From assembly GCA_022575985.1 (NCBI GenBank), contig JAKSXM010000007.1, positions 74,027,001 to 74,091,000 on the forward strand: DNA of 64,000 bases, written 5' to 3'. A program made the position numbers and the translations under genes. Within the stretch, counting starts at the first letter, position 1, and each line of letters starts with the position of its first letter. This DNA comes from Anagrus nilaparvatae. Taxonomy: Eukaryota; Arthropoda; Insecta; Hymenoptera; Mymaridae. A model generated the notes under the pieces. It worked only from the letters and a program-made list of their open reading frames with translations, was not told the DNA's origin and made no database searches. Below are positions 51,101-53,830 of the stretch, piece by piece.

Positions 51101-52704
51101 TTTTAAACTAAAATAGCATCTAAAACATTAATTTAAAGTTAAATAGCTGTTGGTAAATCTATAATTAAGTAAAATACAAACTTTAAAAAAAAGGAAATAA
51201 AAATCCATGCCCTTATTTTGCTTACAACACCAAGTTCTTAATAGGAACGGTAAAGGCTTTTTAGGGGAACGGTAAAGGCTTTTTTGTCATATTTTAGCCA
51301 CAATTTTTTTTTTCAACTTAAAATTTTGTTAATTTTGATGGTGTATGGTCAACAACTTTTTGAAATACAAACTTTAAGACAAAAAAAATTTTAAATTCTT
51401 ACTTCAATCAGTATATACGACCACGTGACACTATTTTTGCAAAAAAAATGAAAATGAGCGATATAAATAGTAAATTTACTATAATTTGTAATAATTTGTA
51501 ATAATTAAATTTGTAATTTGTAATACTATAATTTGTAATAATTTTACCACTAGTAGTAATTTTACTATTTCGTAGTAATATTACTACAAGTTTAGTCATT
51601 TTACTACATTTGTAGTAAATTAAAAATTTATTGAGATTTTACGCAGACTCCCACGGTAAAGCTGCTTTGAATGAATATTTAACCAAGAGATTGTATAGTA
51701 GCAGTACCGTGGGTATTTGAGTGAAATCTCAATAAATTATTAATTTACTACAAGTGTAGTAAAATTACTACAATTTGTAGTAAAATTACTAAACGGTAGT
51801 AATATTGTGTTCATTATTTTTTACTAAATAATGGCTCAGATTGCATGCAAATTTCCATTTTGAAAAGCAAAGCGAAGTATTCTGTTTTTATGGCTTCGGG
51901 TCACATACAATTTTTAATTACTTTGCATTCGAAAAATATTTATTTTTATATTCACTGGCTAAGTGGTAAGAAAACATAAAATTTTCATAAAATTTTGCCT
52001 CAATATGTCAAAATGAGTTTTACGTACAGAGAATAAAAAAAGGCATATTTCCTGTTATGCTATTAAAAAAAATCGTGCACACAAGGCCATAAAAAAGAAT
52101 GCTTTGTGAGGCAAAGTCTATTGAGGAATTTCTTACTTTTTTGACCACAGATCGAAGTATACTGCAAATAAATTAAACATACTTATAATCATTTTAAGAT
52201 AATACTAATTACTAACTATAATAAACTTTATTGCTTACATGCTTTCTTTTTTATTTTCATTAAAAATCATCACGCTGCTTTCATAAAACAAAAATAAAAA
52301 AAAACATCATGCAATAATCAGGAAGGGCCTCATTTGAACCACCTGATAAAGCTCTGCATGCTCGTCACGCTCTCAGTAGATCAAGAATAAAATCATTGGA
52401 TATTGAAAGTTCTATCGCTACAGGAAGGGGTTCGAGCAGATTATTAAGAAGACAATTTAGTCTCGATCGTGCTGATGAACCAAGTACAAGTAGTAATAAT
52501 GGACACTATCATCATCTTCAGCAACAACAAACGACAACGGCAATATTACACAGAAATTCGCCAAGAATTTTCAAACAAAATAGTGCTGGTGCAGTTGCAA
52601 ATGATCTTGAAAGAATCGAAGAAGTACCATCAACTCCAAGTGCACAAGCTTACAAGCAATCATCGTCAGTTTCGTTATCCGTTGAATCGCTTTCTTTGAA
52701 ATAA
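53..52704 (+). CDS. Gyc32E: Receptor guanylate cyclase, Gyc32E-like (whole gene, 5'-partial; 18 exons plus 2 optional microexons)
   Basis: Single-pass membrane enzyme that makes cGMP from GTP. Joining 18 exons with canonical GT/AG borders gives 3726 nt in one frame, 1241 residues and a stop; codon phase agrees at every junction. Order in the partial protein: ANF-receptor-type ectodomain (1-305), transmembrane helix (about 308-331), pseudokinase (about 365-655), coiled signalling helix (about 675-715), class III cyclase domain (about 725-920), Ser/Thr-rich tail (930-1241). Catalytic residues are visible: metal aspartates D745 (FSDIVGF) and D789 (ETIGDAYM), guanine-specifying E785 and C856 ([10 protein letters not shown]), and N863/R867. 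The kinase region has HGYLTSRNC where active kinases have HRD-N, and DYG for DFG, so it should be a non-catalytic regulator. The signal peptide and N-terminal ectodomain are outside the window. Gyc32E is the closest family I recall; another receptor cyclase with a long tail cannot be excluded. The receptor cyclase assignment itself is near certain. Confidence 0.9.
180..2664 (+). other. Intron 1
   Basis: AT-rich intron between ectodomain exons. The only distinctive stretch is the GC-richer 994-1711 segment, described separately; otherwise I see nothing beyond A/T tracts. Confidence 0.7.
994..1711 (+). mobile_element. Possible solo LTR or promoter-like island
   Basis: This segment stands out from the surrounding A/T sequence. 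It opens with TGTTGCGGCCAATAG, has a run of CGGCCCCCCG at about 1093, a TATA-like tctataaaac at 1140-1149 and GC-rich text to about 1255, with an arthropod Inr-like TCAGT near 1232. TGT...ACA ends, a CCAAT-like box and a TATA box are what an LTR would have. No second copy or clear target duplication was found, so an internal promoter for a shorter transcript is equally possible. Confidence 0.3.
2665..2817 (+). CDS. Gyc32E: Guanylate cyclase exon 2 (ectodomain)
   Basis: Acceptor tttgtttcag, donor gtatat; phase 1 at both ends. It encodes [18 protein letters not shown] and an Arg-rich helix typical of the ANF-receptor ligand-binding region, and joins the previous exon through a split Asp codon. 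Confidence 0.88.
3815..4307 (-). repeat. Putative 3' LTR of the BEL/Pao element
   Basis: On the minus strand it begins TGTTTAAAATAC immediately after a polypurine tract (GAGGCGGGCGGAAA), contains a TATATAAAT box near 4213-4221 and GC-rich text after it, and may end at TGAACA at 3815. The left limit is a guess because no second LTR is present to compare with. Confidence 0.45.
4381..4590 (-). pseudogene. BEL/Pao DUF5641 C-terminal domain fragment
   Basis: A 69-residue frame with the pattern typical of the pol C-terminus of BEL/Pao: a [24 protein letters not shown] start, then [16 protein letters not shown]. It follows the integrase core after a frame change. A fragment of a dead element. Confidence 0.75.
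4554..5545 (-). pseudogene. BEL/Pao integrase (zinc-binding and core), frameshifted
   Basis: The upper frame (5333-5545) carries the GGRLRNANL motif and the H-x3-H-type zinc-binding pattern of retroviral-like integrases. The lower frame (4554-5105) carries D-C-GTNFVGA and the [13 protein letters not shown] segment with its catalytic Glu. The two are in different frames, with interruptions between them, so no functional integrase is made. Confidence 0.78.
5954..6570 (-). pseudogene. BEL/Pao Pao-type/RNase H region, two frames
   Basis: Residues resembling [20 protein letters not shown], then [18 protein letters not shown] (RNase H-like, catalytic Asp), then [12 protein letters not shown] and PADLGTRG in an overlapping frame (5954-6217). 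This order is diagnostic of BEL/Pao pol. A frameshift separates the two parts. Confidence 0.8.
6628..7071 (-). pseudogene. BEL/Pao reverse transcriptase, C-terminal half
   Basis: A 147-residue frame with [18 protein letters not shown] and the polymerase box YVDDCLFG, followed by the L-R-K-W-x-N thumb-side motif of BEL/Pao. The RT fingers are missing; the element is cut off near 7080, where a short palindrome around tttgtatacaaggcatgc occurs. Confidence 0.82.
7945..8905. repeat. 123-bp tandem repeats in opposite orientation in the foldback arms
   Basis: A unit with the mini-palindrome gacagttgacagctgtcaa and the segment gaattcagcgacagcaaaaa recurs every 122-125 bp. Copies start near 7949, 8072 and 8197 in one orientation, then near 8468, 8591, 8713 and 8837 in the other. 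The array turns around at about 8250-8330. The left arm has about 2.5 units, the right about 4.5. Confidence 0.85.
9152..9793. mobile_element. MITE nested in the foldback right arm, 642 bp
   Basis: Terminal inverted repeats of about 45 bp start TACTGG(G/C)AAGATTTAAA and contain GAAGCGTGAACGGGTC. The insertion point is clear: the left foldback arm runs uninterrupted through the equivalent site, whereas the right arm is split between 'gggtcctttt' and 'tttttgtatttt'. No coding capacity seen. Confidence 0.8.
11012..11330 (+). CDS. Gyc32E: Guanylate cyclase exon 3 (ectodomain)
   Basis: Acceptor taatttcag, donor gtaata; enters in phase 1 and leaves in phase 2. It encodes a stretch beginning [15 protein letters not shown] and ending VIVAYDQR, the Rossmann-like lobe of the receptor. 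It is rich in Ile, Leu, Asn and Asp, reflecting the base composition. Confidence 0.87.
11331..12866 (+). other. Intron 3
   Basis: A/T-rich intron of 1.5 kb; I see no gene, repeat array or inverted repeat in it. Confidence 0.65.
12867..13156 (+). CDS. Gyc32E: Guanylate cyclase exon 4 (membrane-proximal ectodomain, Asn-rich)
   Basis: Acceptor ccatacag, donor gtatgt; enters in phase 2, leaves in phase 1. It encodes a divergent stretch with a run of five Asn, [15 protein letters not shown] and a final CDDQSDCP just before the membrane helix. The two Cys near the membrane are typical of this position. The middle of the exon is not recognisably conserved; frame continuity is the main evidence. Confidence 0.8.
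13229..13334 (+). CDS. Gyc32E: Guanylate cyclase exon 5 (transmembrane segment)
   Basis: Follows a 72-bp intron. It encodes [20 protein letters not shown], a clear single transmembrane helix, preceded by a Glu/Lys-containing linker and followed in the next exon by Arg/Arg/Gln and several Lys, which fits cytoplasmic-side positive charge. Confidence 0.88.
13399..13495 (+). CDS. Gyc32E: Guanylate cyclase exon 6 (juxtamembrane)
   Basis: Separated from the previous exon by a 64-bp intron. It encodes the basic stop-transfer segment [18 protein letters not shown] and a LTATDFVFP juxtamembrane piece leading into the kinase homology domain; donor gtaagt, phase 0. Confidence 0.87.
13496..14319 (+). 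other. Intron 6
   Basis: An 824-bp intron. A 90-residue open frame at 13785-14057 has no recognisable features and lies in an intron; I see nothing else. Confidence 0.6.
14320..14502 (+). CDS. Gyc32E: Guanylate cyclase exon 7 (start of kinase homology domain)
   Basis: Acceptor tatctatag, donor gtacgt, phase 0 at both ends. It encodes [20 protein letters not shown] and an ending of SDPRARYN. This strongly patterned segment is what points to Gyc32E rather than other receptor cyclases, from memory of the family. Confidence 0.88.
14503..17716 (+). other. Intron 7
   Basis: Holds the 625-bp inverted-repeat element at 14989-15613. The rest (14503-14988 and 15614-17716) is A/T-rich sequence with nothing recognised. 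Confidence 0.65.
14989..15613. mobile_element. MITE with about 125-bp terminal inverted repeats, family A
   Basis: The left end TAGTCAAG(G)TGACAGCAATG... is mirrored at the right end ...CATGGCTGCCGTCTTGACTA. The arms (about 14989-15129 and 15473-15613) share the 20-mer acgtatgtatttttggtcac and the motif ttccgatggcca. A second, more decayed copy lies at 29895-31093. No coding capacity. Confidence 0.82.
17717..17797 (+). CDS. Gyc32E: Guanylate cyclase exon 8 (kinase homology domain)
   Basis: Encodes [20 protein letters not shown] and continues to ILVT. Phase 0 at both ends, donor gtaagt, acceptor tttag. It corresponds to the N-lobe of the pseudokinase. Confidence 0.88.
17860..18036 (+). CDS. 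Gyc32E: Guanylate cyclase exon 9 (kinase homology domain)
   Basis: After a 62-bp intron. It encodes [15 protein letters not shown] and [15 protein letters not shown], the hinge region of the kinase-like fold, ending LTDLVR. Donor gtaagc, phase 0. Confidence 0.9.
18310..18469 (+). CDS. Gyc32E: Guanylate cyclase exon 10 (pseudokinase catalytic-loop region)
   Basis: Encodes [20 protein letters not shown] followed by [15 protein letters not shown]. The position of the kinase HRD motif is HGY and the catalytic Asp is absent, as in receptor guanylate cyclases generally. Ends in phase 1 before gtaagt. Confidence 0.9.
18470..19399 (+). other. Intron 10
   Basis: A 930-bp A/T-rich intron; nothing recognised. 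Confidence 0.6.
19400..19549 (+). CDS. Gyc32E: Guanylate cyclase exon 11 (pseudokinase C-lobe)
   Basis: Encodes [10 protein letters not shown] and [20 protein letters not shown], the APE and DVYSFG motifs of the kinase C-lobe. Phase 1 at both ends. Confidence 0.9.
19550..20166 (+). other. Intron 11
   Basis: A 617-bp A/T-rich intron; nothing recognised. Confidence 0.6.
20167..20338 (+). CDS. Gyc32E: Guanylate cyclase exon 12 (end of kinase homology domain)
   Basis: Encodes [20 protein letters not shown] and [15 protein letters not shown], the typical end of a receptor cyclase kinase homology domain. Enters in phase 1, leaves in phase 2, donor gtaaat. Confidence 0.9.
22290..24090. repeat. Tandem duplication, unit about 460 bp, about 2.3 copies
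   Basis: Landmarks such as ggttgtgaaatatcac (22424, 23609, 24073), atgactataaacaaactttc (22598, 23777), ctcgagcttttttgataaa (22822, 24018) and agtactttcatgtaatta recur in the same order and orientation. The spacing is about 460 bp once the 724-bp insertion at 22870-23593 is removed. Confidence 0.82.
22870..23593. mobile_element. TTAA-flanked inverted-repeat element, 724 bp (piggyBac-like target)
   Basis: Ends are GGCCACTGTCTCTTTATT... and the reverse complement at 23576-23593, with TTAA on each side (22866-22869 and 23594-23597). The neighbouring tandem-repeat copy holds the empty site, with a single TTAA at 24062-24065. No transposase frame was seen, so it would be non-autonomous. Confidence 0.87.
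24093..24138. repeat. (CA)n microsatellite
   Basis: An ACAC tract with one interruption at the end of the tandem duplication. Simple repeat. Confidence 0.9.
24434..24511. mobile_element. 78-bp hairpin MITE with 8-bp target duplication (hAT-like)
   Basis: Near-perfect terminal inverted repeats (T/C)AGTGTTGACAGTACGGGC flank a loop of about 30 bp. Direct repeats CTCCATAT lie at 24426-24433 and 24512-24519. An 8-bp duplication and a CAGTG start are features of the hAT superfamily. Confidence 0.8.
24691..25533. mobile_element. 843-bp foldback element with TATATGTTAC ends
   Basis: Almost the whole segment is one palindrome. The left arm tatatgttaccgttaaagtc... returns as ...taacggtaacatata at the right. 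Inner parts (24930-25060 vs 25140-25310) also pair and contain ttaggttaggct. It interrupts the CR1-type 3' UTR. The ends match those of the larger element at 42891-45312. Confidence 0.85.
25909..27300 (-). pseudogene. Reverse transcriptase of the CR1/Jockey-type element
   Basis: The open frame 25909-27207 (432 residues) continues upstream to about 27300 in the same frame without a visible start, so the product is truncated at its N-terminus. RT boxes are visible: [34 protein letters not shown] (catalytic Asp), [13 protein letters not shown], and [11 protein letters not shown] (the YADD box), followed by [13 protein letters not shown] and [15 protein letters not shown]. The frame ends at 25909 by a shift relative to the second copy at 27753-28066. 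The missing C-terminal 55 or so codons are still readable just below in another frame, to about 25743. Confidence 0.85.
27329..27453. mobile_element. 125-bp palindromic MITE with CCCGACGAA ends
   Basis: CCCGACGAACTTTCGAT at 27331 pairs with ATCGAAAGTTCGTCGGG ending at 27450. The centre is a run of agatctaaatat-type short palindromes. ATAACAT occurs on both sides (27322-27328 and 27454-27460) and may be the target duplication. Confidence 0.75.
27480..28066 (-). mobile_element. Second CR1/Jockey-type fragment (3' end only)
   Basis: The minus-strand frame 27753-28034 encodes [20 protein letters not shown] and later [15 protein letters not shown], homologous to the C-terminus of the RT at 25743-26040 but diverged. 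Here the C-terminus is unbroken and ends TYDDSVF. Similarity begins near 28066, so the copy is 5'-truncated. The 3' limit is approximate. Confidence 0.75.
29732..29872 (+). CDS. Gyc32E: Guanylate cyclase exon 13 (signalling helix)
   Basis: Acceptor ttgtttcag, donor gtaact; phase 2 at both ends. It encodes [20 protein letters not shown] and [20 protein letters not shown], the coiled-coil dimerisation helix between pseudokinase and cyclase domains. Confidence 0.9.
29895..31093. mobile_element. Decayed family-A MITE carrying a nested insertion
   Basis: The left end (tagtcgcaagcaatgttaaat, then tcactgaaaacgattttcaaagttcc) and the right end (catcagaaaatggatg, ggatgcatttaacattgctg) resemble the arms of the element at 14989-15613. 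The centre is occupied by the palindromic element at about 30332-30999. Confidence 0.65.
30332..30999. mobile_element. Palindromic MITE, GAGCTTGAACGAG family, short copy
   Basis: ATATCACA(T/C)CGAGCTTGAACGAG at both ends in inverted orientation, followed by (g)aaaagtcggaaaaaatga. The arms pair through almost the full length around about 30660. A longer copy is at 58057-59121. Confidence 0.82.
32111..32303 (+). CDS. Gyc32E: Guanylate cyclase exon 14 (catalytic domain, first metal site)
   Basis: Acceptor ttttttacag, donor gtacca; enters in phase 2, leaves in phase 0. It encodes [15 protein letters not shown] with metal-binding Asp745, then [12 protein letters not shown]. The open frame running on past the donor to 32456 is intronic. 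Confidence 0.92.
32304..34536 (+). other. Intron 14
   Basis: A 2.2-kb A/T-rich intron; no gene or repeat recognised. Confidence 0.6.
34537..34708 (+). CDS. Gyc32E: Guanylate cyclase exon 15 (catalytic domain, second metal site)
   Basis: Encodes [20 protein letters not shown] with guanine-specifying Glu785 and metal-binding Asp789, ending RLRIGIHSG. Enters in phase 0, leaves in phase 1. Confidence 0.92.
34709..35528 (+). other. Intron 15
   Basis: An 820-bp A/T-rich intron with a short (gt)n-like run near 35124-35138; nothing else recognised. Confidence 0.6.
35529..35799 (+). CDS. Gyc32E: Guanylate cyclase exon 16 (end of catalytic domain)
   Basis: Encodes [20 protein letters not shown] with guanine-binding Cys856 and catalytic Asn863/Arg867, then [20 protein letters not shown] and PVPPPIG. 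Enters in phase 1, leaves in phase 2 before gtaagg. Confidence 0.92.
35896..35907 (+). CDS. Gyc32E: Candidate 12-nt microexon 1 (optional)
   Basis: AGAGGATCATGG lies between a good acceptor (tgttttgaacag) and a strong donor (gtaaga). It enters and leaves in phase 2, so including it adds four residues (EDHG, with the split Gly retained) and skipping it leaves the frame intact. Only splice-signal and frame evidence; a transcript would decide. Confidence 0.5.
35969..36519 (+). CDS. Gyc32E: Guanylate cyclase exon 17 (C-terminal tail)
   Basis: Acceptor aaaattttag, donor gtaatt; enters in phase 2, leaves in phase 1. It encodes a hydrophilic tail with an acidic start ([17 protein letters not shown]), Ser/Thr-rich runs such as [11 protein letters not shown] and [14 protein letters not shown], and an ending of SPNEHS. 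Codon use is less A/T-biased than in the introns. The tail follows the catalytic domain and is probably a regulatory or anchoring extension; no known domain seen. Confidence 0.85.
38593..38598 (-). promoter_or_regulatory. Candidate poly(A) signal of the nested antisense gene
   Basis: AATAAA on the minus strand about 100 bp beyond the stop codon of the 273-residue gene. In such A/T-rich DNA this hexamer is common, so support is weak. Confidence 0.35.
38696..39649 (-). CDS. Unknown three-exon gene nested antisense in the cyclase intron (273 aa)
   Basis: Exons 39401-39649, 39123-39333 and 38696-39057 on the minus strand are joined by two tiny introns (67 and 65 bp) with gtaaaag...ttacag and gtaaag...ttttag signals. 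The joined frame is exactly 274 codons including stop, with the phase kept at both junctions. The protein starts [20 protein letters not shown], has a Lys/Arg- and Trp-containing helical N-terminal part (about 1-80) that could bind nucleic acid, an acidic middle (about 90-152) and a Lys/Glu heptad-like coiled coil (about 175-250). I do not recognise the family. An intact frame without decay in a transposon-rich intron suggests a real gene or a recently arrived retro- or transposon-related gene. Confidence 0.7.
39921..39932 (-). promoter_or_regulatory. E2F-like site upstream of the nested antisense gene
   Basis: TTTTGGCGCGAA on the minus strand matches the E2F consensus TTTSSCGC and sits about 270 bp before the start codon, in a local GC-richer patch (39880-39970) that could be the promoter. 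Motif match only. Confidence 0.35.
41038..41064. repeat. Short TTAGG-type tract
   Basis: Several ttaggt/ttacgt pentamers in a row, like the insect telomere unit but only a few copies long and interstitial. Confidence 0.7.
41555..42535. mobile_element. TTAA-flanked foldback element, 981 bp
   Basis: CCCATTTACGCCCAAGCGGACG at the left pairs with the reverse complement at the right, and the arms pair almost throughout (centre about 42050). TTAA lies on both sides (41551-41554 and 42536-42539). A Ser/Thr-free A/T interior with no frame implies a non-autonomous element with piggyBac-like target preference. Confidence 0.86.
43300..43420. repeat. GC-rich hairpin, GATCTGGG/CCCAGATC
   Basis: aaagaatgtcccagatcgca is mirrored by tgcgatctgggccattcttt with a loop rich in cggcttcgcctcgg. 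A diverged piece of the same sequence occurs at about 47800-47890. Confidence 0.8.
43487..44075. repeat. Inner palindrome of the large foldback element
   Basis: Left arm aggataaattccgaaatt..., right arm ...ggaatttatcctattcttta, pairing through to a centre near 43775 with the motif gacaattatgaccagtgaat in both arms. May be a separate nested insertion. Confidence 0.75.
44241..44538. mobile_element. Possible small element with AAATAGCGCG ends
   Basis: Short inverted ends aaatagcgcg / cgcgctattt enclose GC-richer DNA than the flanks. Only about 12 bp of terminal repeat; target duplication not established. A 96-residue frame at 44237-44527 spans it but has no protein features. Confidence 0.4.
45571..45582 (+). 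CDS. Gyc32E: Candidate 12-nt microexon 2 (optional)
   Basis: AAGAGCATGCGG between acceptor tttttaaaacag and donor gtaaga. It fits phase 1 on both sides: included, the tail would read ...NEHS-EEHA-GRASF...; skipped, ...NEHS-GRASF.... Its sequence and both flanks resemble microexon 1 at 35896-35907. Splice and frame evidence only. Confidence 0.5.
46428..48941. mobile_element. Foldback element, 2.5 kb, with CCCGACGAA and AGATCTC repeats
   Basis: Outer arms (46428-47385 and 48155-48941) are inverted copies that meet at a 770-bp unpaired centre. Each arm contains CCCGACGAATTGTCCTGAG next to agatctctagagatctct-type short palindromes (46720-46795; 48745-48790), longer in the left arm. The left arm is split by the 131-bp element at 46569-46699. 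Confidence 0.82.
46569..46699. mobile_element. 131-bp hairpin MITE with TA target duplication, CCCACT ends
   Basis: CCCACTTAAATCTCATCCCA is mirrored at the right end, with arms of about 50 bp, and TA flanks it on both sides (46567-46568 and 46700-46701). The empty site is readable in the opposite foldback arm, where cgggtaatcaaag is uninterrupted at 48798-48810. Confidence 0.87.
49555..50204. mobile_element. 650-bp TIR element carrying a tRNA-like gene
   Basis: GGGGGCCAATTCTTTAATCT at the left matches the reverse complement at the right for about 45 bp (inner part ccctttgataagtttaata). An inner hairpin (49605-49745) with gcgcatgcgc repeats part of the arm. Between the arms lies the tRNA-like sequence 49926-49996. 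An extended end C(A/T)GGGGGCC resembles hAT ends, but target duplications are not clear. Confidence 0.8.
49926..49996 (-). tRNA. tRNA-like gene, anticodon AGC, tRNA-Gln-like body
   Basis: The minus strand folds as a cloverleaf: acceptor TCTTCCA / TGGAGGA with one G-U, D-arm GTGT...GCAC in the box A-like tggtgtagtggttagcac, anticodon arm TGGA-CTAGCAA-TCCA (anticodon AGC), and T-arm CCGAG-TTTGATT-CTCGG. The body resembles tRNA-Gln, but the anticodon would read Ala codons. The first anticodon-stem pair is a mismatch and box B departs from GTTCRA. Likely a tRNA pseudogene or tRNA-derived cargo of the surrounding element. Confidence 0.6.
50787..51825. mobile_element. TIR element, 1.0 kb, tagtaa-rich ends
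   Basis: TAAAAAATAATGAACACAAT at the left is mirrored at the right and continues as imperfect tattactac/gtagtaa repeats over about 100 bp. Near the right end a second small hairpin (about 51626-51742; tttattgagattttac / gtgaaatctcaataaa) is nested. No coding capacity. Confidence 0.78.
52322..52704 (+). CDS. Gyc32E: Guanylate cyclase exon 18 (last coding exon)
   Basis: Acceptor gcaataatcag; phase 1 entry restores [20 protein letters not shown], an Arg/Ser-rich stretch ([12 protein letters not shown]), a His/Gln run (HYHHLQQQQ) and the end [12 protein letters not shown] followed by TAA at 52702-52704. RRQFSLD and SRSRIKSLD look like basophilic kinase target contexts. No catalytic role. Confidence 0.85.
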
Positions 52705-53010
52705 AGAATTTTAATACAAAATGTATAAAGTAATGTAAATATAAAAAGGAAAAAAATTTTTTTCTTCCATTTATTAATTAATTCTAAAAATATTTTTTAA
52801 ATCTATATTTTTACACGTTTTTTAATTATAAGTTGAAAATATTAGGACGGTTCTTTAATTATATAAATGTTATCTATGTTAAAATCCCCACTCGTTAAAA
52901 ACTATAAAGCAACGATAGTATAAATGATGGTTATTTATTGAATATATAAAAAATTTTTTTATAAACTTAAACAAAAATTTAGGTAATAAAACTGTATATT
53001 TTTAAATAAA
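52700..53010 (+). promoter_or_regulatory. 3' UTR with candidate poly(A) signals of the cyclase gene
   Basis: AATAAA overlaps the stop codon (52700-52705) and recurs at 52985-52990 and 53005-53010. The later pair are better candidates. No transcript evidence is available here. Confidence 0.4.
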
Positions 53011-53165
53011 ATGTTAATTCAAATGATTCTATGTATACGTTGTAGCATTATAATATATAAAAGTCTAATGTTGAACGACAATTATGCCAAATAATTTGAG
53101 CTTATGAAAAATCCTAACAACGAAATTATTCGCGCGTATACGTTGAAATTAATTTTATTTTTACC

Positions 53166-53830
53166 TAAGAGTCTTTCTTTGCCAAAACAGCAATGGTTGT
53201 CAGGGGGGTCGTCGGATCGGCCTCAAATTTTCCCCATGTTTTAATAACACTAAGACAGGAAAAACCTGAAATTTTGAGCCCTCTAGGTCTTAAACAACCC
53301 GAGTTTTGGCCAATCAAACTCATTGGGTGGCTCTCGATCAGCGTTGGTGCTTTTTGGGAAAATGCTAAAAATAATAAAAAACAGCTTGAAAAAATATTTC
53401 ATGGTTAGATCGATGGGATTTCGGTTGAAGAAAATTTTCAAAAAAAAATTTTCAAAAAAAAATGTCGGCAAAAGAGTTATTTTGGTTTCTCCAAAAACAC
53501 GTTTTCCCATTTTCCGGAGTTTTCCGGGGTTTTTCCGAAAGACTAATGGTAGAAATGGATTTACTGAAGGTTTCCCAACATATATAATGTTTCAGAATAT
53601 TTTTTCAAGCTGTTTTTTATTATTTTTTAGCATTTTCCCAAAAAGCACCAACGCTGATCGAGAGCCACCCAATGAGTTTGATTGGCCATAACTCGGGTTG
53701 TTAAAGACCCAGAGGGCTCACAATTTCAGGTTTTTCCTGTTTTAGTGTTATAAAAACATGGGGAAAATTTGAGGCTGATCCGACGACCCCCCCTGGCAAC
53801 CATTTCTGTTTTGGCAAAGAAAGACTCGTA
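53166..53830. mobile_element. 665-bp foldback MITE downstream of the cyclase gene
   Basis: TA(A/C)GAGTCTTTCTTTGCC at both ends; arms of about 230 bp pair (for example aaaagcaccaacgctgatcg and its complement) and share GC-rich gggggg(t)cgtcggat. A 122-residue frame at 53323-53691 is an artefact of the palindrome. Confidence 0.85.

Larger units (their letters stand above)
36520..52321 (+). other. Intron 17 (15.8 kb; interrupted by microexon 2 if that is used)
   Basis: Contains the antisense gene 38696-39649, microexon 45571-45582 and the elements at 41555-42535, 42891-45312, 46428-48941, 49555-50204 and 50787-51825. In 36520-38590, 39990-41550, 45600-46427, 48942-49554 and 51826-52321 I see only A/T-rich DNA, apart from a weak inverted repeat at about 37800-37930 and a TTAGG-like tract at 41038-41062. 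Confidence 0.7.

Noticed and set aside
53323..53691. 122-residue open frame
   Set aside because: It spans the palindromic arms of a MITE and its opposite strand gives a similar frame; no protein motif.
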